Assembly (NCBI RefSeq): GCF_000607165.1
Contig: NZ_JFZG01000006.1
Location: 744,001 to 808,000 of the forward strand
DNA from: Ralstonia pickettii
Lineage (GTDB): Bacteria > Pseudomonadota > Gammaproteobacteria > Burkholderiales > Burkholderiaceae
DNA: 64,000 nucleotides
Direction: 5' to 3'
Positions 35,178 to 44,557 of this stretch are shown here, one piece after another. Every line of letters starts with the position of its first letter. Position 1 is the first letter of the stretch. The notes beneath the pieces are model-generated. The model saw only the letters and a list, made by a program, of their open reading frames with translations, ran no database searches and had not been told where the DNA came from. The position numbers and the translations under genes are program-made.

Positions 35178-36386
35178 ATGACCGCACCCCGCCCGCTGAC
35201 CATCGGCATTGCCGGCGCCGGTAACGCCGGCCTCGCCGCCGCCATCGCGTTTGCCCGCCAGGGGCACGACGTGCACGTCTTCGAAAAGCACCCGCAGCTG
35301 ACCGCCATGGGCGCGGGCCTGCTGATTCAGCCGCAGGGTATCCGCGCGCTGGAGACACTCGGCGTGGGTCGCGAGCTGGAGGGCATCGGCGCGCCGATCG
35401 ACCGGCTGATCGGCCTGAGCCATCGCGGCTGGCGCCTGCTCGACATCGACTACGCCGATACGCCCGGCCGCGCCGTCACGCGCCACGCGCTGTCATCCAT
35501 GCTTTACGACGCCGCGTTGCACGCGGGCGCATCGTTCCACTTTGATTGCGCGATCCAGCAACTGCTTCTTGATGGCCCGCGCGCACGGGTCACGCACGCA
35601 CAGGGCGAATCAATGTTCGACTTGTTTGTGATTGCCGATGGCGCGGCCTCGGCGCTGCGTGAGCCCGCAGGGCTCGCCGGCCCGTCGAGTACCTACCGAT
35701 GGGGCACGCTGTGGTTCCAAGGGTGGGTGGATGGCTGGAACCCGCGCGTGCTGCAGCAGCGCTTTCGCGGCACGCGCGAAATGATGGGCCTGCTGCCCAC
35801 CGAAGTGGACGGCACCCGCACTCGCCTATCGATGTTCTGGAGCCTCCCCGGTGATGCTGTGGACGCCTGGCGACAGACCGACATCACGCAGTGGAAAGCG
35901 CATGTGCTGAGCCTGTGGCCGCAAGCCTCGCCCATGGTCGAACAGATTGGCTCCCACGACGATATGCCTTTCGCCGTCTATCGCCACACATGGCCGCGCG
36001 CGCTGGCCAAACCACCCTACTGCGTCATCGGCGACGCCGCCCATGCCATGAGCCCGCAGCTCGGCCTGGGGACCACCCTGGCCGCGCAAGATGCCCTGGC
36101 ACTCGCCGCGTGCGTGCAAGTGCATGGCCCCACCGATGGCGCCCTCGCCTATCACGCCCGGCGTCTGCGTACCGTGCAGGCCTATCAGACGCTTAGCCGA
36201 TCACTCACGCCGTGCTTCCAGGCCCAATATGGAGGCTGGATGCGAGACGTGGTGTTCGCCACCGGCTTGCGTATCCCGGGTGTTGCATGGCTGATGAAGC
36301 GCAGCCTGGCGGAACCGCCTGCTCGCGACGCCGCATTCGCCCCGGCCGCGGCTTCCACAACAGCCAGCGAAAAACCGCAGGCATAA
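35178..36386 (+). CDS. FAD-dependent monooxygenase (aromatic hydroxylase type)
   Basis: A 402-residue group A flavoprotein monooxygenase related to salicylate and 2-polyprenyl hydroxylases. The FAD dinucleotide motif is GIAGAGNAGLAAAIAFARQG (about 9-28), and the second FAD motif is the GD box CVIGDAAHAMSPQLGLGTTL near 288-307. The start ATG at 35178 is the one nearest the Rossmann fold; the frame stays open far upstream through the lysR region, which is shadow. A SRPBCC-like gene follows after 19 bases. The substrate is unknown; an aromatic or similar ring compound would be typical. Confidence 0.87.
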   Translation: MTAPRPLTIGIAGAGNAGLAAAIAFARQGHDVHVFEKHPQLTAMGAGLLIQPQGIRALETLGVGRELEGIGAPIDRLIGLSHRGWRLLDIDYADTPGRAVTRHALSSMLYDAALHAGASFHFDCAIQQLLLDGPRARVTHAQGESMFDLFVIADGAASALREPAGLAGPSSTYRWGTLWFQGWVDGWNPRVLQQRFRGTREMMGLLPTEVDGTRTRLSMFWSLPGDAVDAWRQTDITQWKAHVLSLWPQASPMVEQIGSHDDMPFAVYRHTWPRALAKPPYCVIGDAAHAMSPQLGLGTTLAAQDALALAACVQVHGPTDGALAYHARRLRTVQAYQTLSRSLTPCFQAQYGGWMRDVVFATGLRIPGVAWLMKRSLAEPPARDAAFAPAAASTTASEKPQA

Positions 36387-36405
36387 CACCACGCCACGGA
36401 TCATC

Positions 36406-36981
36406 ATGAGCCTGCTGAACACCTTCCTTCCCGAGCATCAGTTCAGCGAGCAGCACCACATACGCGTCAATGCCCCGCCCGCGCGCGTGCTCGACGTGGT
36501 TTCGCAACTGGACGTCAGTGATTTCCCGCTGGCCAGGCTGTTCCTGCACTTGCGCGCCATCCCGGCACGCATCGCCGCCGCGATGGGCAAGCCCAGTGCG
36601 CGACGTATCGATGCCGGATTTGGCCTGCACGATTTCACGGTACTCGGCCGCGATGGATATCGCGAATTCGCGCTGGGCCTGGTCGGCCGCTTCTGGGAAT
36701 CCGCCGGTGGGCTCGTCCGCGTTGAAGCCGGCGCGTTTCGCACGTTCTCGGAGCCCAACATCGCCAAGCTGGTCATGACGTTCGTCGCCGAACCCGACGG
36801 CGCCGGCACGCTGCTGACCACGCGCTCGTGCGTGCATTGCTCCGACACAACGGCGCGCCGCCGCTTCACGCCTTACTGGGTGCTGATCCGCATACCAAGC
36901 GGGCTGATCCGCCGGATGATGCTGCAGCGGATCAAGCAACTCGCGGAGGCCCACTGCGCCCCGCTTACACGTCCAGAATAA
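36406..36981 (+). CDS. SRPBCC/DUF2867-like protein of unknown function
   Basis: A 191-residue protein. The layout suggests a START/SRPBCC-like hydrophobic-ligand fold: an N-terminal strand FSEQHHIRVNAPPARVLDVV typical of this superfamily, a helix-rich middle, and a late TRSCVHCSDTTARRRFTPYW strand-helix stretch. No catalytic residues are expected. It is 19 bases downstream of the flavin monooxygenase and probably co-transcribed, so it may bind the same ligand. It overlaps the convergent cupin gene by 17 bases. The family assignment is tentative. Confidence 0.72.
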   Translation: MSLLNTFLPEHQFSEQHHIRVNAPPARVLDVVSQLDVSDFPLARLFLHLRAIPARIAAAMGKPSARRIDAGFGLHDFTVLGRDGYREFALGLVGRFWESAGGLVRVEAGAFRTFSEPNIAKLVMTFVAEPDGAGTLLTTRSCVHCSDTTARRRFTPYWVLIRIPSGLIRRMMLQRIKQLAEAHCAPLTRPE

Positions 36982-37261
36982 CCAACGTGCCCGCGCTGCC
37001 GGCGTCCACGCTGTGCGGCACGCCGGCGGGCACGACGTACAGCTCGCCGCGCGACACGGTTACCGGTTCGCCGTCGATGCGCAGACGCAGCTCGCCATCG
37101 ATCACTAGCAGGCCTTCGGCATAGTCGTGCACTTCGTCGGGATACGGCGTGCCGTCCATGCGCAGCACCTTGAAGTTGCCGCCGCCAAAGCGCTCCAGCA
37201 CGCGAGACGACCATGCACGCGGCAGCGCATCGGCCTCTGCATTGAGATTGAAAGACGGCAC
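36965..37261 (-). CDS. Small cupin-domain protein
   Basis: A 98-residue single-domain cupin. The beta-barrel motif reads VHDYAEGLLVIDGELRLRID (about 44-63) followed by ELYVVPAGVPHSVDAG near the C-terminus, with candidate metal ligands His45, Glu49 and the final His. It resembles small cupins that act as metal-dependent sugar or antibiotic-like regulators, but the function is open. It overlaps the preceding convergent gene by 17 bases at their 3' ends. Confidence 0.82.
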   Translation of the reverse strand: MPSFNLNAEADALPRAWSSRVLERFGGGNFKVLRMDGTPYPDEVHDYAEGLLVIDGELRLRIDGEPVTVSRGELYVVPAGVPHSVDAGSAGTLVILDV

Positions 37262-37313
37262 ACCGGCCTCGCCCGAGAATCAGAAGCGCTGAGCATACCA
37301 GCCGATGAACAAC

Positions 37314-37354
37314 AAAAAGGGCACCGCCGCGTTCCTGCGGTGGAGCCCTTTTTG
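37314..37354. terminator. Terminator next to the orphan response regulator
   Basis: Hairpin with outer arms AAAAAGGGC / GCCCTTTTT and a partly paired inner stem around GTTCCT. It lies 22 bases past the response regulator stop on the minus strand. The A and T runs make it usable from either side. Confidence 0.75.
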
Positions 37355-37375
37355 CGCGGGGCGATCGGCGTGCGC

Positions 37376-38116
37376 CTAGACGTCGTACGACGAAAGATCC
37401 ATCTCGGACAGCGCATTCATGTCGTCCGCCGGCTTCAGATAGTCGACGCGATAGCCATGCTTGTACACCGCCACCAAGCGCACCTCGTTCACCGGTTCGA
37501 TATTCAGCTTCATACGGATACGCGACACGTGGCTATCGATCGTGCGCGTGTACTCCGAGGAGTTGCGGCCCCACACCTGCCCGAAGATGTGATCGCGCGA
37601 CAGCGTGCGCCCCACGTTCGAGAACAGCAGCAACGCCAGCTGGAATTCGATGGCCGTCAGCGTCACGGGCTCGCCGTGCAGCGTGACCTGCTGGCGCTGC
37701 AGGTTGAAGTAGTACGGCCCCACCGCGAACGGCAGGCGGCCATACGGAATCGGATACGCCCGGCGCAGCAGCGCATCGACACGAGCACGCAGCTCGGCAA
37801 TGCGGAACGGCTTGGCGATGTAGTCATCGGCGCCATGCGTGAGAGCGCGCACGAGGCTTTTCTCGCCCTCCTCGGCGGTGACGAACAGGATGGGCAGCAC
37901 ATCCCTGTGGCGGCTGCGCACCACGCTCAGCACGTCGATACCGAGCATGCCCGGCGTGTGCCAGTCGAGGATCAGCATGTCGTACGACGAGCGGCCCAGC
38001 ATGCGCAGCAACGTCGCACCATCGCTGTAGGTCATCACGTCGTGGCCCGACTGGGACAGGATCTGGACGATGACTTCGCTTTGGAAGGGATCGTCTTCAA
38101 GCAAGGCGATACGCAT
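37376..38116 (-). CDS. Orphan OmpR-family response regulator
   Basis: A 246-residue response regulator. Receiver residues are Glu7-Asp8-Asp9, phosphoacceptor Asp51 in LILDWHTPGMLGIDVL and the switch Lys in YIAKPFRIAELRARVDAL. The C-terminal winged helix (FQLALLLFSNVGRTLSRDHI, then RTIDSHVSRIRMKLN) is intact. The start is the ATG at 38116, directly before the first receiver strand. No histidine kinase is adjacent, so its partner must be elsewhere. The proteins closest in style occur in Ralstonia and Burkholderia as lone genes. Terminators lie on both sides, making it a single-gene unit. Confidence 0.9.
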   Translation of the reverse strand: MRIALLEDDPFQSEVIVQILSQSGHDVMTYSDGATLLRMLGRSSYDMLILDWHTPGMLGIDVLSVVRSRHRDVLPILFVTAEEGEKSLVRALTHGADDYIAKPFRIAELRARVDALLRRAYPIPYGRLPFAVGPYYFNLQRQQVTLHGEPVTLTAIEFQLALLLFSNVGRTLSRDHIFGQVWGRNSSEYTRTIDSHVSRIRMKLNIEPVNEVRLVAVYKHGYRVDYLKPADDMNALSEMDLSSYDV

Positions 38117-38576
38117 GTTCTGCTCCGTGGAAATTGCGCACATGCGTGCCGGGATGGTGCGGGCCTTGATAGCGACCTAACCGTCGCGCTCATCGCGATC
38201 CGTCGCATGTGTTACGTGTCGGCAATTTTCATGGCGAGGTTTGCTACAAACCATGAGAAGAGTCCTAATTTGTGAAGACCCTTGAGCCACCCAATGCCGT
38301 GTCCATTCCACGGAACCCGGACAAAAAAAAGCCCGGACAACGCGGTCCGGGCGGCGGTGTTTCCCACAACGTGACGGGATCGGAAACACCCAAGGGTCGC
38401 ATGTGCCAGACGCGTCGCAGTGCACCGGGGGGGGAAACACTGCAACGCTACGGGATAACGTCAAGGAGAGCCCGACGTACTGGTCGGCACACGCGAAGCG
38501 CATGATGCCGTGCCATATGCCCAGCCGGAGCAGTCGTGACAACATTTGACACGCCCAGTTTCCGGGCCGGGACACC
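38117..38576. other. Intergenic region between the response regulator and the LysR gene
   Basis: A 460-base gap. It holds the response regulator promoter (38117-38320), a strong minus-strand terminator at 38323-38352, and then about 225 bases up to the LysR stop with a run of G near 38428 and no convincing protein. The terminator lies unusually far from the LysR stop codon, so the gap could carry a small transcript. Confidence 0.5.
38323..38352 (-). terminator. Strong minus-strand terminator
   Basis: Stem GCCCGGAC / GTCCGGGC with a six-base loop, followed on the minus strand by eight T residues. Transcripts ending here come either from the LysR gene (stop 225 bases away) or from an unassigned small transcript in between. 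Confidence 0.85.
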
Positions 38577-39494
38577 TCAGGTGGGATCAGCGTTTTCCAG
38601 CTCTTGCCGAATCGACTCGGTCAGCATGTCGATCAGCAATCGGACACGTTTGGGAACGAACCGCGCGGATGGGGTGACGAGGTTGATCGGCTCTCCGCTG
38701 GTCGCATAGTCGGGCAGCACGCGCACGAGGCGAGGCAGCGGTGCGTTGGCGCGTGCCACCGCACTTGCGTACAGCGGCAGCGGGCCTATGCCGGCGCCCG
38801 ATGCAATCAGCGTTTCCAGATAGATGAGGCTGTCGGAATTCAGGCGGGCGCGCACAGCCACGGTTTTCAGGCCATCGGGGCCGACAAGGCGCCATTGCGT
38901 TTCGCCGCGGCCGGTGCCGCGAAAGTCGAGGCAACAATGGTCGGCCAACCCTTGCACGGTGGCCGGAGCACCGCGGCGCTGCAGGTAATCGGGCGAGGTG
39001 AATAAGCCAATGCGCAATACGCCAAGCGACCGAGCCACGAGCGAACTGTCGGCCAAGCGTCCGACGCGGACGGCAAGGTCAAAACCCTCCTGCACCAGAT
39101 CGACATTGCGCGGCGTCAGCACCACGTCCAGATCAATCTCCGGGTACTGCTGCATGAAGCGGGCCGCGACGGGCGCCACCAGCAGGCGGCCCACGTCTTC
39201 GGAAGACGTGATCCGCACCTTGCCGCGAGGCAGGTCCTGCAGCTCGCCGGCGCACGTCGTGGCACGTTCGATGTCTTCCAGTGCATGCGACGCCACCTGA
39301 TACAGACTCTGGCCGGCGTCGGTCAGATGCAGCGTGCGCGTGGTGCGCTGTAACAGGCGTACGTTCAAATCCTGTTCAAGCGCCGCAATGCCCCGGCTGA
39401 CGGACGATTTGGGCAGATCGAGCCGCGTTGCCGCTGCCGTGAAGCTGCCCGCTTCGACCACGCGCACGAACAGCGCCAATTGGTTCAGATCCAT
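38577..39494 (-). CDS. LysR-family regulator divergent from pirin gene
   Basis: A 305-residue LysR regulator. The winged helix spans about residues 1-60 (MDLNQLALFVRVVEAGSFTA, then SSVSRGIAALEQDLNVRLLQ) and is followed by a two-lobe effector domain. The start at 39494 is supported by a strong AGGAGG ribosome-binding site six bases upstream on the minus strand; an earlier in-frame Met would ignore it. Its sequence resembles the CrgA/AaeR-like subgroup that often represses a divergent gene, here a pirin. A CATTTG-N8-CAAATG repeat lies in the gap. Confidence 0.92.
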   Translation of the reverse strand: MDLNQLALFVRVVEAGSFTAAATRLDLPKSSVSRGIAALEQDLNVRLLQRTTRTLHLTDAGQSLYQVASHALEDIERATTCAGELQDLPRGKVRITSSEDVGRLLVAPVAARFMQQYPEIDLDVVLTPRNVDLVQEGFDLAVRVGRLADSSLVARSLGVLRIGLFTSPDYLQRRGAPATVQGLADHCCLDFRGTGRGETQWRLVGPDGLKTVAVRARLNSDSLIYLETLIASGAGIGPLPLYASAVARANAPLPRLVRVLPDYATSGEPINLVTPSARFVPKRVRLLIDMLTESIRQELENADPT

Positions 39495-39604
39495 GGTTTC
39501 CTCCTCTTGTAGTGATGCGCGCCGGCCTAGGATTGTCATTGTCTCGCCGGGAGCAACATTTTTTCCCACAATAACCGACTAGTGCAAACCGGGCAACCAC
39601 CCTA

Positions 39605-39624
39605 CATTTGGCATATGACAAATG
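39605..39624. promoter_or_regulatory. Inverted repeat between LysR gene and pirin
   Basis: CATTTG, eight bases (GCATATGA), CAAATG: perfect six-base arms about 20 bases before the pirin ATG. Its closeness to the ribosome-binding site suggests repression by roadblock or overlap with the pirin promoter. Confidence 0.5.
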
Positions 39625-39644
39625 CCCGATTTCAGGAGAACAAC

Positions 39645-40550
39645 ATGGAAACCCTCGTACAACCGCAAGTGCAGCAAGTGCAGCGCGGCCGCCGCGTGGA
39701 GCGCATCATCACTGGCCGCCCCACTTCGGACGGCGCAGGCGTGAAGCTCACGCGCGTGCTGACGAACAACCTGCAACGTCGGCTGGACCCGTTCCTGATG
39801 CTGGACGCGTTCCGTAGTGACGACCCGAACGACTATCTGGCCGGCTTTCCCGACCACCCGCACCGTGGCTTCGAAACGGTGACGTACATGATCGCTGGCC
39901 GCATGCGCCACCGCGACAGCGCCGGCCACGAAGGGCTGCTGCAACACGGCGGCGTGCAGTGGATGGCGGCCGGCAGCGGCGTCGTGCACTCTGAAATGCC
40001 GGAACAGGAAGATGGCGTGATGGAAGGCTTCCAGCTGTGGCTGAACCTGCCCGCCAGCGACAAGATGACGACGCCCTGGTACCGCGACATTCCGTCGAAC
40101 GAGATTCCCGAGTTCACGACGGAAGACGGCGTGACCGTTCGTGTGATCGCCGGAGATTCGCAAGGCGTGCGAGGTGCGATGACGCGTGAAGCGACGCAGC
40201 CGCTGTATCTGGACATCACGCTGCCGGCGGGTGCGTCCTTTGCGCAGCCGCTGCCGGCCGCGCACAACGCGTTCGTCTACGTGTTCCGCGGCAGCGCGCT
40301 GGTGGGCGATGCCGACGCGTCTGGCAATGCCGGTCTGCAACGCGTGGAAGACAAGCAGATGGCCATCCTTGCCAACACGGAAGGCAGTGACGGTGTGGTC
40401 ATCCGTGCAGCAGACGCAGACGCACGCGTGCTGCTGGTGGCTGGCAAGCCGCTGAACGAGTCGATCGCCCAGTACGGCCCGTTCGTGATGAACACGCAGG
40501 AAGAGATCTTCCAGGCCGTGCGGGACTTCCAGGCCGGCAAGTTCGCTTAA
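39645..40550 (+). CDS. Pirin-family protein
   Basis: A 301-residue bicupin. The N-terminal cupin carries the metal site HPHRGFETVTYMIAGRMRHR (His at about 69, 71 and a later His/Glu pair) and GGVQWMAAGSGVVHSEMPE, which are diagnostic pirin motifs. A second, degenerate cupin follows. Some pirins have quercetinase activity or modulate redox and central metabolism; this one cannot be assigned. The ATG at 39645 has AGGAG nine bases upstream. Divergent from a LysR gene that probably controls it. Confidence 0.9.
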   Translation: METLVQPQVQQVQRGRRVERIITGRPTSDGAGVKLTRVLTNNLQRRLDPFLMLDAFRSDDPNDYLAGFPDHPHRGFETVTYMIAGRMRHRDSAGHEGLLQHGGVQWMAAGSGVVHSEMPEQEDGVMEGFQLWLNLPASDKMTTPWYRDIPSNEIPEFTTEDGVTVRVIAGDSQGVRGAMTREATQPLYLDITLPAGASFAQPLPAAHNAFVYVFRGSALVGDADASGNAGLQRVEDKQMAILANTEGSDGVVIRAADADARVLLVAGKPLNESIAQYGPFVMNTQEEIFQAVRDFQAGKFA

Positions 40551-40569
40551 AGCATCTACGCAGTCGCAA

Positions 40570-40606
40570 AGAAAAACCGCCGCTCGGTTTCACCAGAGCG
40601 GCGGTT
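40570..40606 (-). terminator. Terminator overlapping the end of srkA
   Basis: Stem AACCGCCGCTC / GAGCGGCGGTT with a ten-base loop. The srkA stop codon (40590-40592) lies inside the loop, and the T run follows on the minus strand. It also lies 20 bases after the pirin stop, so it can act in both directions. Confidence 0.85.
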
Positions 40607-41624
40607 CGTCCAACAGCGCGATCTGCTCGCGCAATTCCAACACCCGATCCTGCCAGTAGCGTTGCGTGTTGAACCACGGAAACGCGGCAGGAAACGCCGG
40701 ATCGTTCCAGCGACGCGCCAACCATGCGCTGTAGTGCAGCAAGCGCAGCGTGCGTAACGCTTCCACCAGATACAGCTCGCGCGTGTCGAATTCGCAGAAG
40801 TCTTCATAGCCGGCCAGCAGGCTGGCGAGCTGCGATTGCATCGACGCGCGATCGCCCGAGAGCAGCATCCACAAATCCTGCACGGCGGGGCCGGTGCGGC
40901 TGTCGTCAAAATCGACGAAATGCGGGCCGGCGCTGCGCAGCGGATCGCCTTGCTTGGCGTCGGCCTCTTCAATCCAGAGCACGTTCGACGCGTGGCAATC
41001 GCCGTGCAGACGCAGCAGCGAGACATCGCCCGCGCGGTCGTAGCAGCGGCGCACGCCGTCGAGTGCGGCGTCAGCCACGCTGCGCCAGGCCGGCAGTAAA
41101 TCGGGCGGAATGAAATCGTGTTCGAGCAGCCAATCGCGCGATTGCACGCCGAAGGTGTCAATGTCGAGTGCAGGCCGGACCATGAAAGGCCGCTGCGCGC
41201 CAACGGCATGGATGCGCCCGAGGAAACGGCCCATCCATTCAAGCGTGTCGTCTTGGTCGATGGAAGGCACGCGCCCTGCGCAACGCGGGAAGACCGCGAA
41301 ATGCCAGCGCTCGAACGCTTGAAGCGTGCGACCGTCGATTTCCAGCGGCGCGATCACGGGGATTTCCGTGGCGGCCAGTTCTGCCGTGAAGGCGTGTTCC
41401 TCGATGATCTGCGCTTCAGTCCAGCGGCCCGGGCGGTAGAACTTGACCACCACCGGCGCGCTGTCTTCCACGCCGACTTGGTAGACGCGGTTTTCGTAAC
41501 TGTTGAGCGCGAACATGCGGCCATCCGGCATCAGCCCGACCTGCGCCAGCGCATCGAGGATGCTGTCGGGCGTCAGGCCGTCGTAGGGCGCTTCAGCTGA
41601 TGCGGGCTGGCCGTCGTCGTGCAT
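40590..41624 (-). CDS. srkA: Stress response kinase A (SrkA/YihE type)
   Basis: A 344-residue protein kinase-like enzyme of the aminoglycoside-phosphotransferase fold. E. coli SrkA counters stress-induced death, apparently through MazF-type pathways. Catalytic features are the Brenner-type motif LHGDCHASNVLW near residues 208-219, the metal-binding FVDFDDSRTGPAVQDLWML, and VVVKFYRPGRWT with the ATP-binding Lys near residue 60. It starts five bases after the rhlE stop on the same strand, which suggests a shared transcript. The stop codon is embedded in its terminator. Confidence 0.92.
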   Translation of the reverse strand: MHDDGQPASAEAPYDGLTPDSILDALAQVGLMPDGRMFALNSYENRVYQVGVEDSAPVVVKFYRPGRWTEAQIIEEHAFTAELAATEIPVIAPLEIDGRTLQAFERWHFAVFPRCAGRVPSIDQDDTLEWMGRFLGRIHAVGAQRPFMVRPALDIDTFGVQSRDWLLEHDFIPPDLLPAWRSVADAALDGVRRCYDRAGDVSLLRLHGDCHASNVLWIEEADAKQGDPLRSAGPHFVDFDDSRTGPAVQDLWMLLSGDRASMQSQLASLLAGYEDFCEFDTRELYLVEALRTLRLLHYSAWLARRWNDPAFPAAFPWFNTQRYWQDRVLELREQIALLDEPPLW

Positions 41625-41629
41625 GAACG

Positions 41630-43291
<1,662 letters not shown>

Positions 43292-43422
43292 GGAAAAGCG
43301 ATTGGACCGGCGTGTCCCGCGCATTCGTTCGTGCGCCAATCGTGGACAAAGCCTGGGTAGGTGACGGGGCGACTGGACCCCGGGGACTGCAAGAAGAGCG
43401 CTAGTTTAACAGGTGATGGTGT

Positions 43423-44427
43423 TTACCCCACCGGCGCCCGCAATGCCGCCAACGGCGCATTTACCACGTCCCCCAACCGCTCCGCCAACGAATACCGCGC
43501 CATATACCGACGGAAATGTCCCAGGAACGCGTCTTCGGCTGGCGCCAGACGCCGCTCCTTGTGCCACATCAGGTACAGATCGATGTCGGCAATGCCCTCT
43601 TCCGGCGGTAGCCGCCACAAGCGCTGCTGCGCCACGTCGTCCACCACGATGTGCTCCGGCAGGCAGCCGATCCCATAGCCCGCAAACACCAGCCGCTTGA
43701 TCTCGTCCAGGCTCGGTGACGTAGCGACGATGCGTCCGGTGAATCCCTGCTGATCCCGAAACACCGCCAGCGGCGATAGCGCATCGCCCAATTGGTCGCT
43801 CATGAACGAAACAAAGTTCTCGCCGAGCAGATCGCCGATCGACAAGCCCGTCCGCCCGAACAACCGGTGATGCCGCCCGCAGAACACGGCGTAGCGCTGG
43901 CGCAGGAACAGTTGCCGCTCGAGCTTCTCGACGGGCGTGCGGCACAGGCTGAGCCCAATGCCCGCCCGCTTTTGCGCAAGCGCATCGAGGATGTCCGTGC
44001 TGCGCATCACTTCCACCTGCAGATCCACGCGGGGGTGATGGCGATGGAACGCCGCGAGGCATTCGTCGTACACGCCCGATTGGATCCGGCTGACCGTCAG
44101 CAGATGCAGCACGCCGCTCACGTCGTCTTGCGGCTCCCCGAGCTCTGAGCCGAGCCGCGCGACATTGCCGTAGACATCGGTGGCGATGCGCAATACGTCT
44201 TCGCCGACGCGCGTGAGGCGGAAGTGCGAGCCGCGCCGCTCAATCAGCGTGTGGCCGAGCTGATCTTCGAGGCGCCGCAGCGCAAGGCTGACCGCCGGCT
44301 GCGTGATGTGCAGCCGCACCGCCGCGCGGCTGATGCTGCGCTCGTGGACGATGGTGAGGAAGGTGCGCAGCAGGTTCCAGTCAAGCCGGTCGCTGACCAA
44401 GGCGGGATCGAGAGCGGACGAGTCCAT
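43423..44427 (-). CDS. LysR-family regulator divergent from MHS transporter / deacetylase
   Basis: A 334-residue LysR regulator. The helix-turn-helix spans about 17-75 (LLRTFLTIVHERSISRAAVR and ITQPAVSLALRRLEDQLG) before a standard effector domain. The start MDSSALDP at 44427 gives a 16-residue leader before the conserved domain; a later Met is absent. Divergent from the MHS transporter-deacetylase pair, with a TTAT-N7-ATAA site in the 130-base gap, so it most likely regulates that pair. Confidence 0.9.
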   Translation of the reverse strand: MDSSALDPALVSDRLDWNLLRTFLTIVHERSISRAAVRLHITQPAVSLALRRLEDQLGHTLIERRGSHFRLTRVGEDVLRIATDVYGNVARLGSELGEPQDDVSGVLHLLTVSRIQSGVYDECLAAFHRHHPRVDLQVEVMRSTDILDALAQKRAGIGLSLCRTPVEKLERQLFLRQRYAVFCGRHHRLFGRTGLSIGDLLGENFVSFMSDQLGDALSPLAVFRDQQGFTGRIVATSPSLDEIKRLVFAGYGIGCLPEHIVVDDVAQQRLWRLPPEEGIADIDLYLMWHKERRLAPAEDAFLGHFRRYMARYSLAERLGDVVNAPLAALRAPVG

Positions 44428-44448
44428 GGCGGCAGGTATGAGTTCAAT

Positions 44449-44463
44449 TTATGCAAACAATAA
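44449..44463. promoter_or_regulatory. LysR-type box in front of MHS transporter
   Basis: TTAT, seven bases, ATAA, which contains a T-N11-A core. It sits 22 bases upstream of the LysR start codon and about 95 bases upstream of the MHS start, in an AT-rich stretch. Confidence 0.5.
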
Positions 44464-44557
44464 GTATTTGGAATTTGACTAATACCCGTCAAGCGGCAAT
44501 AAACACGCATCGTCGCCTTGAAGCGACGGACTAAAAAAACCTGTGAGGAGCTTCACC

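Noticed and set aside
38177-38575. A 132-codon minus-strand open frame between the response regulator and the LysR gene
   Set aside because: It crosses the strong terminator at 38323-38352 and has no ribosome-binding site or domain.
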